Shown here: positions 8,435-18,027 of the stretch, in pieces | Layout of the letters: every line of letters begins with the position of its first letter | Numbering within the stretch: position 1 is the first letter of the stretch | DNA from: Bacteroidales bacterium | Lineage (GTDB): Bacteria; Bacteroidota; Bacteroidia; Bacteroidales; JAAUTT01 | Direction: 5' to 3' | Assembly (NCBI GenBank): GCA_025361285.1 | Contig: JANYAP010000167.1 | Span: 1-34,885 of the forward strand | Length of the DNA: 34,885 nt | Notes under the pieces: model-generated | The model's input: the letters and a program-made list of their open reading frames with translations, nothing else | The model's database searches: none | What the model was told of the DNA's origin: nothing | Made by a program: the position numbers and the translations under genes

Positions 8435-8797
8435 TTATTGAGAAACTCGCTTCTCTTGAATTCTAGCTTTTTTGCCAGTAAGGTTACGAAGATAAAAAAT
8501 CTTGGCTCTACGCACTTTACCAAACTTATTTACTTCAATCTTATCGATAAAAGGTGAGTTAGCAGGAAATATTCTTTCAACGCCCACGTCTCCCGACATT
8601 TTTCTAACTGTAAATGTAGCTGTAAGACCAGTACCGCGTTTCTGGATAACCACACCTCTGTATTGCTGAATACGTTCCTTTGCACCTTCTACAATCTTAT
8701 AGTGTACAGTAATTGTATCGCCAGCCTTGAAGGCAGTAGCAGCGGTTTCACTTTTATCAGCAAACAAATTATTAACAACATTCATTAAATCCATCAC
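8435..8797 (-). CDS. rplS: 50S ribosomal protein L19
   Basis: L19 sits at the 30S-50S interface of the ribosome. The [13 protein letters not shown] segment, [13 protein letters not shown] and the C-terminal [24 protein letters not shown] are classic L19 signatures. The 120-residue length is normal. In many bacteria rplS follows rpsP-rimM-trmD, but here it stands alone. The start could be Met1, Met2 or Met5. A minus-strand TACTTTTG -7-like element at 8836-8843 and a strong downstream hairpin support a single-gene transcript. Confidence 0.97.
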   Translation of the reverse strand: MMDLMNVVNNLFADKSETAATAFKAGDTITVHYKIVEGAKERIQQYRGVVIQKRGTGLTATFTVRKMSGDVGVERIFPANSPFIDKIEVNKFGKVRRAKIFYLRNLTGKKARIQEKRVSQ

Positions 8798-8835
8798 CGT
8801 AATATTTTGATTGTTTGTTTTTTTATAACAGCTCG

Positions 8836-8843
8836 CAAAAGTA
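8836..8843 (-). promoter_or_regulatory. Candidate -7 element of rplS
   Basis: The minus strand reads TACTTTTG (TAnnTTTG) about 40 bp upstream of the rplS start. No clear TTTG -33 element lies at the expected spacing. Confidence 0.4.
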
Positions 8844-8899
8844 TGATTTTTTTTTGATAAGTAATAATATACTTCAAAAATAATGCGACTTATTTTATT

Positions 8900-10555
8900 T
8901 TAATGCGCAACGCCGTGTACTTTTAACTTATCGCCAGTTTGCTCTACAATTTTTTTCGACCACCATTCGGGATATCCAGGTTGCGAAGGGGCTGCCGATT
9001 GTGTATATCCATTTTTGAGAAACTTACCATCCTTTTCTTTTTTAATATTGCCGTCGATGTATTTAACTAATAAATAGTTACCTAATTCTTTCCACTTGTA
9101 AAAAGTGTTGTCTCCCATTTTTACTGAATAATCGGTTAAAAACGCAATCGCTTTCTTGGGTTTTATTTTAAAAAGAGCAAGAGCCTTTTCGTCGGTTATT
9201 GAAGTGTTTTCAATATATTGGTTTTCAAGCGATAACTGTGTTTTTTTAACGTCCTCAATCATTATATTGTATCGCAAATAGCAAAAGTTAGCTACAAAAT
9301 TAAATGTCCAGAAAGCCGATTTGTCGGAATATGTTAGTATGTCGCCATTGCCAACACCAAACGATTCGGGCACTTTGGTAATGCTTGCGTACATTGGCGT
9401 ATAAACTGTACTAGCGGCATCATCAACCCCAAACCACAGAATACCACCTATTTGGTTTGGCAGCCAGCCACGCGATTGCGCCACAAACGAAAACCCAGTT
9501 TGTTGTGTGGCTGTGGCACGTTCGTTGAGGTAAGCAACGCCATCGGCTTTCCATGTTAAAGGACGCCAACGGTAAGGTAGACCGAATGGCCCAGCACCCA
9601 TATCTTTACTCATATCGAGTTCGGTGTCTTCCAAATGGTCGCGCATAAAGCCCATCATATCTTTTAGCGATATTTTGTGTTCGGGCTTAATATACAATGG
9701 CATACGATTAGTGAGATTTTGGCCAGTAACATAATCCCAATACTGTGTCATATTGCTATTTACTTTGTTAAACATAGACCATACGCGTATTTCGGAGAAG
9801 CGAGCAGCGCTAAAATCGACTGGAGCATAGGTGTCGGAAAAGCTAAAATCCTTATCCTCGCCAGAGTAGAGTCCTTTTGATTTTGCAAAGCTAATTACAT
9901 CGGGGTCGTACAAGCAATTATCGGGGTCGTTAAGCGGAAAAGTTCTTATGCGAGCTTGATTGGCATGGCCTGAAATATAACCATCGGGTATTCGCATTGC
10001 AACCCATAAGGCTCCTTTATTGGCTGACCCTTTACCGATAATTTCGAGTATCCAGGCTTCGTTTTTATCGGCTATGGAAAATGATTCGCCAGTGCTATAA
10101 TACCCGTATTCGTTTACTAACGAAGCCATTGTGCTAATGGCTTCGCGAGCAGTTTTGGCGCGTTGAAGGGTAAGGTACATAAGACTTCCGTAATCGATTA
10201 TTGCCGTAGTGTCTTGTAATTCGGTGCGTCCGGTAAATGTGGTTTCGCCAATCGATAATTGGTATTCGTTCATGTTTCCTACAACGTTGTAGGTGTGAGC
10301 TACTTGTTTAATTTTACCTAGTGGTTTGCCAGTATCCCACTCAACTACATCAACCATAGCATCTTTTGGGTGATTTGCTGCTGGTTGGTAATAAAGCTCA
10401 CCAAATAGCGTGTGAGAATCGGCGGCGTAGGTTATCATAACCGACCCATCGGTTGAGGCTCCTTTGGTAACTATGTAGTTTGTGCAAGCCTGCAAAGGCG
10501 ATGGTACGATGTTGAATAGTAGAAATAATAGTGCTACCAGTGTTAGTTTTTTCAT
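8900..10555 (-). CDS. Secreted C69 family dipeptidase
   Basis: Peptidase family C69 enzymes are N-terminal-nucleophile amidohydrolases that cleave dipeptides. Residues 1-23 form a signal peptide ending in PLQA, and the next residue, C24 of CTNYIVTKGAS, is the expected nucleophile, exposed once the leader is removed. Further family features are GSVMITYAADSH, YGSLMYLTLQRAKTAREAI and the acidic-aromatic C-terminal region. The 551-residue length fits the Bacteroidota C69 group, which is commonly periplasmic and serves peptide use. It is followed on the same strand by nothing closer than rplS. Confidence 0.93.
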   Translation of the reverse strand: MKKLTLVALLFLLFNIVPSPLQACTNYIVTKGASTDGSVMITYAADSHTLFGELYYQPAANHPKDAMVDVVEWDTGKPLGKIKQVAHTYNVVGNMNEYQLSIGETTFTGRTELQDTTAIIDYGSLMYLTLQRAKTAREAISTMASLVNEYGYYSTGESFSIADKNEAWILEIIGKGSANKGALWVAMRIPDGYISGHANQARIRTFPLNDPDNCLYDPDVISFAKSKGLYSGEDKDFSFSDTYAPVDFSAARFSEIRVWSMFNKVNSNMTQYWDYVTGQNLTNRMPLYIKPEHKISLKDMMGFMRDHLEDTELDMSKDMGAGPFGLPYRWRPLTWKADGVAYLNERATATQQTGFSFVAQSRGWLPNQIGGILWFGVDDAASTVYTPMYASITKVPESFGVGNGDILTYSDKSAFWTFNFVANFCYLRYNIMIEDVKKTQLSLENQYIENTSITDEKALALFKIKPKKAIAFLTDYSVKMGDNTFYKWKELGNYLLVKYIDGNIKKEKDGKFLKNGYTQSAAPSQPGYPEWWSKKIVEQTGDKLKVHGVAH

Positions 10556-10726
10556 GATTTTCGATTTAGTTTGTACTTTTTACTACAATAGTTCGGTAAA
10601 CATTTAATCTAAGTTATTTAACACTTTTATTTAGTGTAATTTGTCGCTTTCGTATTTTGGTGACAATAAATTATATAATAGCCATCAAATAACTATGTTA
10701 TTAACAATACTGTAATTACTTTGTAA

Positions 10727-13186
10727 TTAAAACTTAACCGCTACCTTCAAATTTATTCTTCGCGAAGTAAGATAATTGGGAACGGAAAATTCGTTAGGGT
10801 CGCCAGCCTGATTAGGAACGGTGCGCACCCAAGTATATGACGATTTGTTGTTTATATCTAAAAGATTGAAGAATTCGATGCTAACAACGAAATCTTTAAA
10901 CTTGTTAATCCACTGCACGTTGCTATTATGTTCGTCGCTTTTAAAGGTTTTCGAAAAACCCATATCAACACGGCGATAAGGACCTATGGCAAATGTTTGG
11001 TCGAAGCGTGCCGACCCTGGAGGGCTAACTTGCAAGCTACTTCCATAAACTAAATTTAAATGCAATTGCAGTGTTGGGTTGTTGGGCAGATAATCTTGGA
11101 AATACAGGTTGAAATTTACTCGTTGATCGGTTGGTCGGGGGTAATAGCCTGGCTCTATTCTGGTGCCACTTCGGTTGATATAAAAATCGTTTATAATGTT
11201 TTCTTCCGATTTAAGGAACGATAAGCTTGCCCACGATTCCACGCCAGGAACAAATTCGCCATTCAATTTAAAATCCATCCCAGCGGCATATCCATTGGCA
11301 TTGTTCTGGGCTATATAGCGAATACGCACATTGTCAACTTTATACGGTATTAGGTTGCTAAGCTGCTTGTAATATAATTCGGAAGTAAAAATAAACGGTC
11401 GGTTCCATAGTTTTAGGTGATAATCGCCACCAATTAAATAATGAATACTCTTTTGAGCAACAATGTGTTGGTTAATATTTCCGTGAAAATCGCGCATCTC
11501 CTTATAAAATACTGGTTGATAATATAATCCGGTGGCAATGTGCAACATTATATCGCGAGTCCATTGTGGCTTAAGCGATAATCTAACTCGCGGACTTACA
11601 ACCAATTGTTGATTAAAACTCCAATAATTAAATCTAACTCCTCCATTAAGAAATAATTTATGTTTGGAGGTGCTAAACTGATACAAATCCTGAATATAGC
11701 CTGAATAGCGGCTCGAAGCAACATTATTCTTGGCATTTACAACATCGTATAATTGAATAGACGATGGCGAATACGGTGACGAAAAGCCTGCGGAATCAAT
11801 TAATGTCCATTCGTTTAAACGATCGATTATTATTTCGCGCTTATAATCTAACGCCCACCTAAGCTGATGGTTTCCAGCCGAAAATGTACCTATATGCGAG
11901 GCTGTGTATGAGTTAGTCCACATAAAATTGCGTGCATGGTTAAGCATTCCGCCAACGCCTATGTTCAGCATGCTATCCTTGTAGTTTGTTCCATCGGGCG
12001 TATTGTCTAATTCGTTTATAAGGTACTGGCCTTCAATGTCGAATGTTTCTTGTTCGTAGGTTGAATATGCCGACCCCAAAAGCTTTAACGATAATTGACT
12101 GGTTGGTTTGTAATTAAGTGTTAAAGCGCCAAGCATGGAGCGGTATTTATCCATTTCCTGACCGCCGTAATACACTGTAAGGTTATATATCTGTGCAATT
12201 GATCCAAAATTTGTTGACCGCGTTTGAGGTACAAACTGAAATTTGTTTTGTGCAAAATTTCCAAGAACGCTAGCTTCGAATTTTTTTGTAAACTGATATG
12301 TTATAAGCGATTGTACATCGGTAAATGCAGGTTTGTAATCGCCTTTCGTGTCGAGGGTGCTTAACAGATATTGCGATGTTTTGTACCTAAAGCCAGTAAT
12401 ATGGGTTAATTTGCCATTTTTCGAGACTCCTTCGGCAGTAACTGATGCGCCCTGAAAACTAGCGCTAACCGATGCTTGATATGTTGTTGGGCGACGATAA
12501 ACAACATCGAGTACCGACGACATTTTATCGCCATAGCGAGCTTCGAAACCGCCAGCCGAGAATTTTACCGACGAAACCATGTCGGCATTTATAAAGCTTA
12601 ATCCTTCCTGTTGTCCCGATCGTATTAATTGCGGACGAACTATTTCAATGTCATTAACATATACAATGTTTTCATCGAAATTACCGCCCCGTACCGAGTA
12701 TTGCGAGCTTAACTCGTTCGACGAAGAAACGCCAGGAAGCGTTTTAATCATAGCCTCGATATTGCCGCTGGGGTTTGGTATCTGTTTATAATCCTTCATG
12801 CTAATGCGGCTAATATTGCTGGCTCTGTCGGATTCACTAACCACCGAAACTTCGTCTATTGCTTTAACGTTCTGATAAAGAACTATATCTAATTTAAGTT
12901 TTTCGCCGTTTTTAAGGTGAATTACTTGCCTTTGGCTATTGTATCCAATCATCGAAAAAACTACAACGAAATCCTTGCCCGAAGGAACAATTAAGCGATA
13001 GTAGCCACTGTCGTTGCTCGATATTCCATACGAAGTGCGATCGGCATAAACGTTTACGCCATTTAAAAAATTTCCGTGTTCGTCCTTAATTCTGCCATCG
13101 ATAGAGGCAATATTTTGGGCATATCCCGATAACGAAATATACAATAACAACGTGTACAATAAACAATTCCGAGCTGTGTTTCTCAT
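10727..13186 (-). CDS. TonB-dependent receptor with N-terminal carboxypeptidase-like regulatory domain
   Basis: About 819 residues. After the signal peptide (MRNTARNCLLYTLLLYISLSGYAQ) comes a CarboxypepD_reg-like beta-sandwich (IDGRIKDEHGNFLNGVNVYA), then a plug domain (IKTLPGVSSSNELSSQYSVRGGNFDENIVYVNDIE) and a long beta-barrel ending in a C-terminal Phe (KVAVKF). Such receptors take up siderophores, metal complexes, oligosaccharides or peptides across the outer membrane with TonB-ExbBD energy. No SusD homologue is adjacent, so it is not a SusCD pair. I moved the start from 13249 to the ATG at 13186 because the longer form puts 21 residues in front of the signal peptide. It is divergent from the DUF6702 gene. 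Confidence 0.93.
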   Translation of the reverse strand: MRNTARNCLLYTLLLYISLSGYAQNIASIDGRIKDEHGNFLNGVNVYADRTSYGISSNDSGYYRLIVPSGKDFVVVFSMIGYNSQRQVIHLKNGEKLKLDIVLYQNVKAIDEVSVVSESDRASNISRISMKDYKQIPNPSGNIEAMIKTLPGVSSSNELSSQYSVRGGNFDENIVYVNDIEIVRPQLIRSGQQEGLSFINADMVSSVKFSAGGFEARYGDKMSSVLDVVYRRPTTYQASVSASFQGASVTAEGVSKNGKLTHITGFRYKTSQYLLSTLDTKGDYKPAFTDVQSLITYQFTKKFEASVLGNFAQNKFQFVPQTRSTNFGSIAQIYNLTVYYGGQEMDKYRSMLGALTLNYKPTSQLSLKLLGSAYSTYEQETFDIEGQYLINELDNTPDGTNYKDSMLNIGVGGMLNHARNFMWTNSYTASHIGTFSAGNHQLRWALDYKREIIIDRLNEWTLIDSAGFSSPYSPSSIQLYDVVNAKNNVASSRYSGYIQDLYQFSTSKHKLFLNGGVRFNYWSFNQQLVVSPRVRLSLKPQWTRDIMLHIATGLYYQPVFYKEMRDFHGNINQHIVAQKSIHYLIGGDYHLKLWNRPFIFTSELYYKQLSNLIPYKVDNVRIRYIAQNNANGYAAGMDFKLNGEFVPGVESWASLSFLKSEENIINDFYINRSGTRIEPGYYPRPTDQRVNFNLYFQDYLPNNPTLQLHLNLVYGSSLQVSPPGSARFDQTFAIGPYRRVDMGFSKTFKSDEHNSNVQWINKFKDFVVSIEFFNLLDINNKSSYTWVRTVPNQAGDPNEFSVPNYLTSRRINLKVAVKF

Positions 13187-13290
13187 TTCTAACAAAAGTG
13201 TCGAATATAGGATATTTTCCGTTACCAATGCTAACGAATTATTGAACAATTTATTTTAGATGAAATTGCCTTGCCTTTAGATTTCTCTAC

Positions 13291-13325
13291 TTTCCGCAAT
13301 AAACCTAAAAAATTGTGTAATTTTG
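13291..13325 (+). promoter_or_regulatory. Candidate promoter of the DUF6702/type IX/TPR operon
   Basis: TAATTTTG at 13318-13325 is an exact TAnnTTTG match, and TTTC at 13291-13294 is a near-consensus -33 element 23 bp upstream. The start codon at 13347 leaves a leader of about 15-20 nt. Confidence 0.5.
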
Positions 13326-13346
13326 CTTACCTCATAAATCTTATAA

Positions 13347-13847
13347 ATGCTTGGTTTTAAAATATATATCTTATCGGCTATACTATCGCTTTTTAGCGCT
13401 AGCTACCACCATGTGCATGTTTCGGTGCTAAATATGGAATATTCGAGTGGTAAGCCCACCATAGAGTTGTCGTTTAAAACAACCACTGCCGATTTCGAAT
13501 TAGCCATTGGGCATAATTATAATGTAGCCTTAAATTTAGGGCAAGCCAATGAATGTGCCGATGCTGACAAGCTAATTAACAAATACATAGCCACAACTTT
13601 TAAAGTACTAATTAACAATAAATATCGACCCGAAATTGTTTCTATTAGAAAAGAAACTGTTGACGATGTTACTTGGATTTACACGTCGATATTGGTCTCG
13701 GAGCCAATAAAAAATATTACCATTCATAATGCTTTACTTATGGATATTTTTATGGATCAAACTAATTTGCTTATTTTTTCAATTAACAAAAAGGAGACTG
13801 GTTACCGCCTCGATTTTTATAACCGAGAGGTTGAAATAGTCTATTAA
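13347..13847 (+). CDS. DUF6702 family secreted protein
   Basis: A 166-residue protein with an N-terminal hydrophobic signal (KIYILSAILSLFSASY) followed directly by HHVHVSVLNMEY, the start typical of the Bacteroidota DUF6702 family ('H-x-H-x-S-x-x-x'). The body alternates beta-strands and ends in YRLDFYNREVEIVY. Its function is unknown. It is 22 bp ahead of the type IX secreted protein and divergent from the TonB receptor, so it is probably periplasmic and either co-transcribed with the surface protein or linked to receptor function. That link is inference. Confidence 0.75.
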   Translation: MLGFKIYILSAILSLFSASYHHVHVSVLNMEYSSGKPTIELSFKTTTADFELAIGHNYNVALNLGQANECADADKLINKYIATTFKVLINNKYRPEIVSIRKETVDDVTWIYTSILVSEPIKNITIHNALLMDIFMDQTNLLIFSINKKETGYRLDFYNREVEIVY

Positions 13848-13869
13848 TACCAAACCAGAAATTTGTACA

Positions 13870-16473
13870 ATGATAAAAAAGATACTTGTTCCCATATTTT
13901 TTGCGTTTATTCTATTATCTGTTAAAGCCACGCATAACAGAGGAGGAGAGATTACCTATCGCCAGCTTTCGGCATATACTTACGAATTTACAATTACCAC
14001 GCTTACCTACACCCTTAGTAATCAGGAGCGACCCGAATTGGAAATAATGTGGGGCGACAATACATCATCGGCAGCTCCGAGGACGAGCATTGTTAAGCTT
14101 CCCGATTATTACCAGAAAAATATATATAGGCAAACTCACACATTCCCTGGGCCAGGCATATACGAAATTGTAATGCAGGATCCCAACCGAAATTTAGGCG
14201 TTCAAAATATTCCCAATTCGGTAAATGTTCTCTTTGCCATAAAAACCACTATGATTGTCAGTCCACAGTTAGGCACCAACAATACGCCCGTTTTACTTAA
14301 CGATCCGCGCGATAAAGCTTCGCTAGGTCAGACTTTTATTCATAACCCGTCGGCGTTTGATATAGATGGCGATAGTATTTCGTATAAACTGGCTACCTGC
14401 CTAAGCGATGGGGGTAAACCAATTGATAATTATACCTTTCCTCGCAGTAGCGATACACTTTATGTTAACCCTGTTACTGGCGATTTAGTATGGAAAAACC
14501 CTATGGATACTGGCATTTTTAACATTGCCATGAACATAGAAGAATGGCGTAAAGGTGTAAAAATATGCAACATAGTTCGCGATATGCAAGTTGAAGTAAA
14601 AAACTCGTTAAACAAACCTCCTGTAAATGAGCCATTACGAAATTGGTGTATTGAGGCTGGAACAATTTTGCAGTTTTCGGTAAAAAGTACCGATACTATT
14701 TTCGACCGAATAAGTCAATACGCTTCCGGAGGACCTTTGTCGTCGTTACTCGATGGAATTGCAACCTTCGTGCCCGATCCTTTAAATACCGGAATGGGCT
14801 ACAGTGCTTCTATTTTTCGTTGGCAAACTAACTGCTCTCACGTTCGTAAACAGCCTTATTATGTTGTTATTAAGTCCGAAGATAATGCATCACTTCGATT
14901 GACCGATTTAGATAATTTTTCGATAAATGTACTCGCTCCAGCCCCTAAAAATTTAAGGACCTTGGCTAAAGATAATTCAATAATTGTAAATTGGTCGAAA
15001 GCCGTATGCGTAAATGCCACAGGTTACGATATTTACCAAGCTTCGGGAGCAACTAACTTTGTTATCGACAGTTGCCTTGGGGGAATTCCAGCGAGTTCGG
15101 GTTTCGTAAAAGTAGGGTGGGTTAAAGCAGGCGATAACGATACCACATTTATCGATACAGGTTTAAGCAAAGGCGTAAATTACTGTTACCGTGTTGTTGC
15201 AACTTTTGCCGATGGTGCAGTGGGTTATCCATCGGAGCAATCGTGTACTACTCTTTCTCCTGGAAATCCAGCACTTACTGCTACCAGTGTAACAGTAATT
15301 GACGCTACTAATGGCGAAATTTTTGTGTCGTGGATTAAACCGCAAGGCTTGGACACTATTCTTGGGCCTTTCGAGTATAAAATTTATCGTGCCGATAGCT
15401 ATTTAAGCTCAAATTTTAAGTTGATCTCTACCAAACAAACTCCCGACGGTTTGGATACAACCTATACCGATAAAGGCTTGAACACCGAATCGTTTCCATA
15501 TACATACAAGGTTGAACTATACAAGGATTCGTTAGGTAGGAAAGTTTTGGCAGGAGCGCCTGAAACAGCTTCGAGCATGTACCCGCGTTTGTCGGCTGCC
15601 GATAATCAGGTAACTGTTAAATTAGTAAAAGCGGCACCGTGGGTAAATTACCGATATATTATTTATCGTAAATCATTACAAACTAATGCTTTCGATTCGA
15701 TAGGTTATACCGATACTGGCGAATTTATCGATAATGGGCTCGCTAATGGGCATATATACTGGTATTTAGCCAAAGCCTATGGGTCGCGAACTATCGATGC
15801 TAAAAAGTACTTCACCTTAAATTGGTCGCATAGCGATAGCATAAGTCCACTCGATACGCTAAAACCTTGTCAGCCAACCTTAAATGCTGTTACCAATTGC
15901 GATAGTAGCTTAAATATAATAAGCTGGCTAAATCCTAATACGTACTGCGCCAACGATATAATAAAATATAATATTTTTTTTAAACGCGGTTTATCGTACC
16001 CCTTTTCACTTATTGCAACAATTACCAACCCCGATATTACGGTATTTCGGCATCATCCCGACGAAACCCTTGCCGGATGTTATGCCGTTACTGCAATTGA
16101 TAGTTTTAATAACGAAAGCACCATCCTACAAGAACAATGTACCGAAATTTGCACAGGATATTCGTTGCCGAATGTTTTTACACCTAATAACGACGAGTTT
16201 AACGACATATATAAAGCATACAACCCCGATGGATACGTAAAAAAGGTTGAAATGAAAATTTTTAACCGCTGGGGAAAATTGGTTTTCGAAACTTCCGACC
16301 CCAATATAAACTGGGATGGAAGAGATAAAAACTCAAAGCATTACGTTACCACTGGTGTATATTATTATCTGTGCGATGTTTACGAGCCTCGCCTTGCTGG
16401 TATTGAGGTGCGAAACATGAACGGATTTATACATGTATATACCGAAACAAGCAATAACAACTTAGATAGATGA
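13870..16473 (+). CDS. Large secreted FN3-like protein with type IX type B C-terminal domain
   Basis: An 867-residue protein. Residues 1-20 are a signal peptide (to KATH). The N-terminal region (THNRGGEITYRQL, then PKD-like strands with HTFPGPGIYEI) is common in Bacteroidota surface proteins. Residues of about 350-760 hold several fibronectin type III-like modules, with 'YKIYR', 'YIIYRKS' and 'YNIFFKRG' strands and CYRVVATFADG-type segments. The end (NVFTPNNDEFNDIYKAY, KIFNRWGKLVFET, NWDGRDK, TTGVYYYLCDV) is the CHU_C/gliding motility-associated domain that serves as a type B sorting signal for type IX secretion. It is predicted to be exported to the cell surface or medium, as an adhesin-like protein. 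Its stop overlaps the next start (ATGA). Confidence 0.9.
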   Translation: MIKKILVPIFFAFILLSVKATHNRGGEITYRQLSAYTYEFTITTLTYTLSNQERPELEIMWGDNTSSAAPRTSIVKLPDYYQKNIYRQTHTFPGPGIYEIVMQDPNRNLGVQNIPNSVNVLFAIKTTMIVSPQLGTNNTPVLLNDPRDKASLGQTFIHNPSAFDIDGDSISYKLATCLSDGGKPIDNYTFPRSSDTLYVNPVTGDLVWKNPMDTGIFNIAMNIEEWRKGVKICNIVRDMQVEVKNSLNKPPVNEPLRNWCIEAGTILQFSVKSTDTIFDRISQYASGGPLSSLLDGIATFVPDPLNTGMGYSASIFRWQTNCSHVRKQPYYVVIKSEDNASLRLTDLDNFSINVLAPAPKNLRTLAKDNSIIVNWSKAVCVNATGYDIYQASGATNFVIDSCLGGIPASSGFVKVGWVKAGDNDTTFIDTGLSKGVNYCYRVVATFADGAVGYPSEQSCTTLSPGNPALTATSVTVIDATNGEIFVSWIKPQGLDTILGPFEYKIYRADSYLSSNFKLISTKQTPDGLDTTYTDKGLNTESFPYTYKVELYKDSLGRKVLAGAPETASSMYPRLSAADNQVTVKLVKAAPWVNYRYIIYRKSLQTNAFDSIGYTDTGEFIDNGLANGHIYWYLAKAYGSRTIDAKKYFTLNWSHSDSISPLDTLKPCQPTLNAVTNCDSSLNIISWLNPNTYCANDIIKYNIFFKRGLSYPFSLIATITNPDITVFRHHPDETLAGCYAVTAIDSFNNESTILQEQCTEICTGYSLPNVFTPNNDEFNDIYKAYNPDGYVKKVEMKIFNRWGKLVFETSDPNINWDGRDKNSKHYVTTGVYYYLCDVYEPRLAGIEVRNMNGFIHVYTETSNNNLDR

Positions 16474-17681
16474 AAATGAATAGATTACTTTTATTCGGAT
16501 TGTTTTTAACGTTACTTTATAATGCAAGCGCCCAGCAATATGTTATAAACAGATTAAAATCAAAGGTTTATATCGAACAAAATCAATTCGATTTGGCGTT
16601 AGAACTTCTTCAAAATACTACTGCATTTCCTAAAGCCGATAACACAATTTATTGCTATATAGGCTATTGCTATTTTCAGAAACAGAATTACACGAGTGCC
16701 ATTTACAGTTACCTGAAAGCCGATAGTGTTTCGAAAAACATTGCCAGCATTGAGCTGGCGCGATGTTATGCTTATAATGGCGACAATAAAACCGCACTAA
16801 TTTGGCTCGAAAAACACTTAGCTGGAAACCCTAAGAAACCCGAACTCGAAATTATAACCGATAATGCTTTCGAATCTGTTTCTAAAACAAGCCAATGGGA
16901 CGAATTATGGAAGAAACAATGGTACTCCGAAGCCGAAACTGAAATAAATGCAGTTAACGCATTGTTGGCTAAAGGCATGCCCGATGAAGCTCAAATTGAA
17001 CTCGAAACCTATCAAGCTAAAATTTCGCCAAAGCATATTTTCTTTGCACTTCAGGCTAAAGCATACTTAATGCAAAAAATGCCTAAGCAATCGTTATTAT
17101 CAATAAATGAGGCTATTGAAAAGCACAGTATGTCGGCCGAATACTACTTTTTTAGAAGCCAGCTGTTGCTTAAATCGCAAAAATACGCCGATGCATTAAA
17201 CGACATATCGAAAGCCATAAAGCTAAACAACATATTACCAAAATACTATATAAAGCGTGCCGAAATATCTCGCTTAGCTGGGAACAAAAAAATTGCCGAA
17301 CTCGACTTAAAGATTTACGAGGAGCTATATCCCGAATCGGTTGAAACAAACTATCAGCGCGGATTACTCGAAAAAGCTAAAGGCAACCTACTTACGGCAC
17401 TCGATTATTACGATACTGTTATAGACAAAGATGCCACTAAGGCAGTTTACTTTCTCGAACGAGGCAAAATAGCCCTCGAAGTTAAGCAAGTTGAAAAGGC
17501 CGATGGCGATTTTGGTATGGTGCTCGATTTCGACCCAAACAATACCGAAGCCTATTTAATGAAAGGCAATACGCGATTTTTACTCGAGGATATTGATGGA
17601 GCTTGTTTTTGCTGGAAAAAGGCCAAACAGCATGGAAGCCGCGAAGCTGCGAGCAATATTTATAAAAATTGTAAAGAGTAA
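16470..17681 (+). CDS. Secreted TPR-repeat protein
   Basis: A 403-residue protein with a signal peptide (MKMNRLLLFGLFLTLLYNASAQQ). The rest is almost entirely TPR-like helical repeats, for example YIGYCYFQKQNYTSAIYSYLKA near 55, YYFFRSQLLLKSQKYADALNDISKAIKLN near 225 and VYFLERGKIALEVKQVEKADGDFGMVLDFDP near 335. The start overlaps the stop of the type IX-secreted protein by 4 bp, so the two are translationally coupled. It could be a periplasmic or outer-membrane partner for surface display of that protein. No enzymatic motif is seen. Confidence 0.85.
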   Translation: MKMNRLLLFGLFLTLLYNASAQQYVINRLKSKVYIEQNQFDLALELLQNTTAFPKADNTIYCYIGYCYFQKQNYTSAIYSYLKADSVSKNIASIELARCYAYNGDNKTALIWLEKHLAGNPKKPELEIITDNAFESVSKTSQWDELWKKQWYSEAETEINAVNALLAKGMPDEAQIELETYQAKISPKHIFFALQAKAYLMQKMPKQSLLSINEAIEKHSMSAEYYFFRSQLLLKSQKYADALNDISKAIKLNNILPKYYIKRAEISRLAGNKKIAELDLKIYEELYPESVETNYQRGLLEKAKGNLLTALDYYDTVIDKDATKAVYFLERGKIALEVKQVEKADGDFGMVLDFDPNNTEAYLMKGNTRFLLEDIDGACFCWKKAKQHGSREAASNIYKNCKE

Positions 17682-17747
17682 CTAACGATAAGCTGTATTA
17701 AACACTATATTGGCGCACCAATTATTGTACAAATTTATAATTGTATT

Positions 17748-17927
17748 ATGCTAGTAATAAGTAACAGTATTTTTAGGGGTAGTCAAAAGCAATACTACGA
17801 TTTAGCTCAGAAAGAGCGTGTATTAATTAATCGCAAGAGTAATTATTTTGAGCTTGTACCATGCGGGCATACTATTCCCGATAATCCTAGTCCATCAAAC
17901 GATAGGGTTTCCAAACCCAGAAAATGA
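17748..17927 (+). CDS. Small Phd/YefM-like antitoxin ORF, orphan and possibly truncated
   Basis: A 59-residue ORF just below the track cut-off. It starts MLVISNSIFRGSQKQYYDLA and continues QKERVLINRKSNYFELVPC. This resembles the N-terminal DNA-binding half of Bacteroidota Phd/YefM antitoxins, which begin 'MLVISSREFRxxQKxYxDxA' and continue '...Q(V/I)IIQRGxxxAFxLVP'. Such antitoxins usually have 80-90 residues, with a C-terminal toxin-binding segment. Here the similarity ends at about residue 40 and a Pro/Ser/Lys tail follows. No toxin gene (RelE/YoeB/Doc type) fits in the 100 bp before the next gene. It may be a solitary regulator or a decayed toxin-antitoxin locus. The rest of the 17682-18027 gap shows only a candidate promoter. 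Confidence 0.5.
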   Translation: MLVISNSIFRGSQKQYYDLAQKERVLINRKSNYFELVPCGHTIPDNPSPSNDRVSKPRK

Positions 17928-17999
17928 TGATAAATAGCTAATAAACTTGCTCAGCAATTTTGTTAAGATGGTTTTAGACTATCGAATCGTAATTTTTAC

Positions 18000-18007
18000 T
18001 ATTTTTG
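18000..18007 (+). promoter_or_regulatory. Candidate -7 element of the MaoC gene
   Basis: TATTTTTG fits TAnnTTTG, 20 bp before the MaoC start. A TTTTAG lies about 23 bp upstream in place of the -33 TTTG. Confidence 0.4.
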
Positions 18008-18027
18008 CCGCCCTAAACCTATAAAAC

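Noticed and set aside
10713-10729. Hairpin TAATTAC-AAA-GTAATTA as terminator of the TonB receptor gene
   Set aside because: The stem is AT-only, overlaps the stop codon and has no following T-run.
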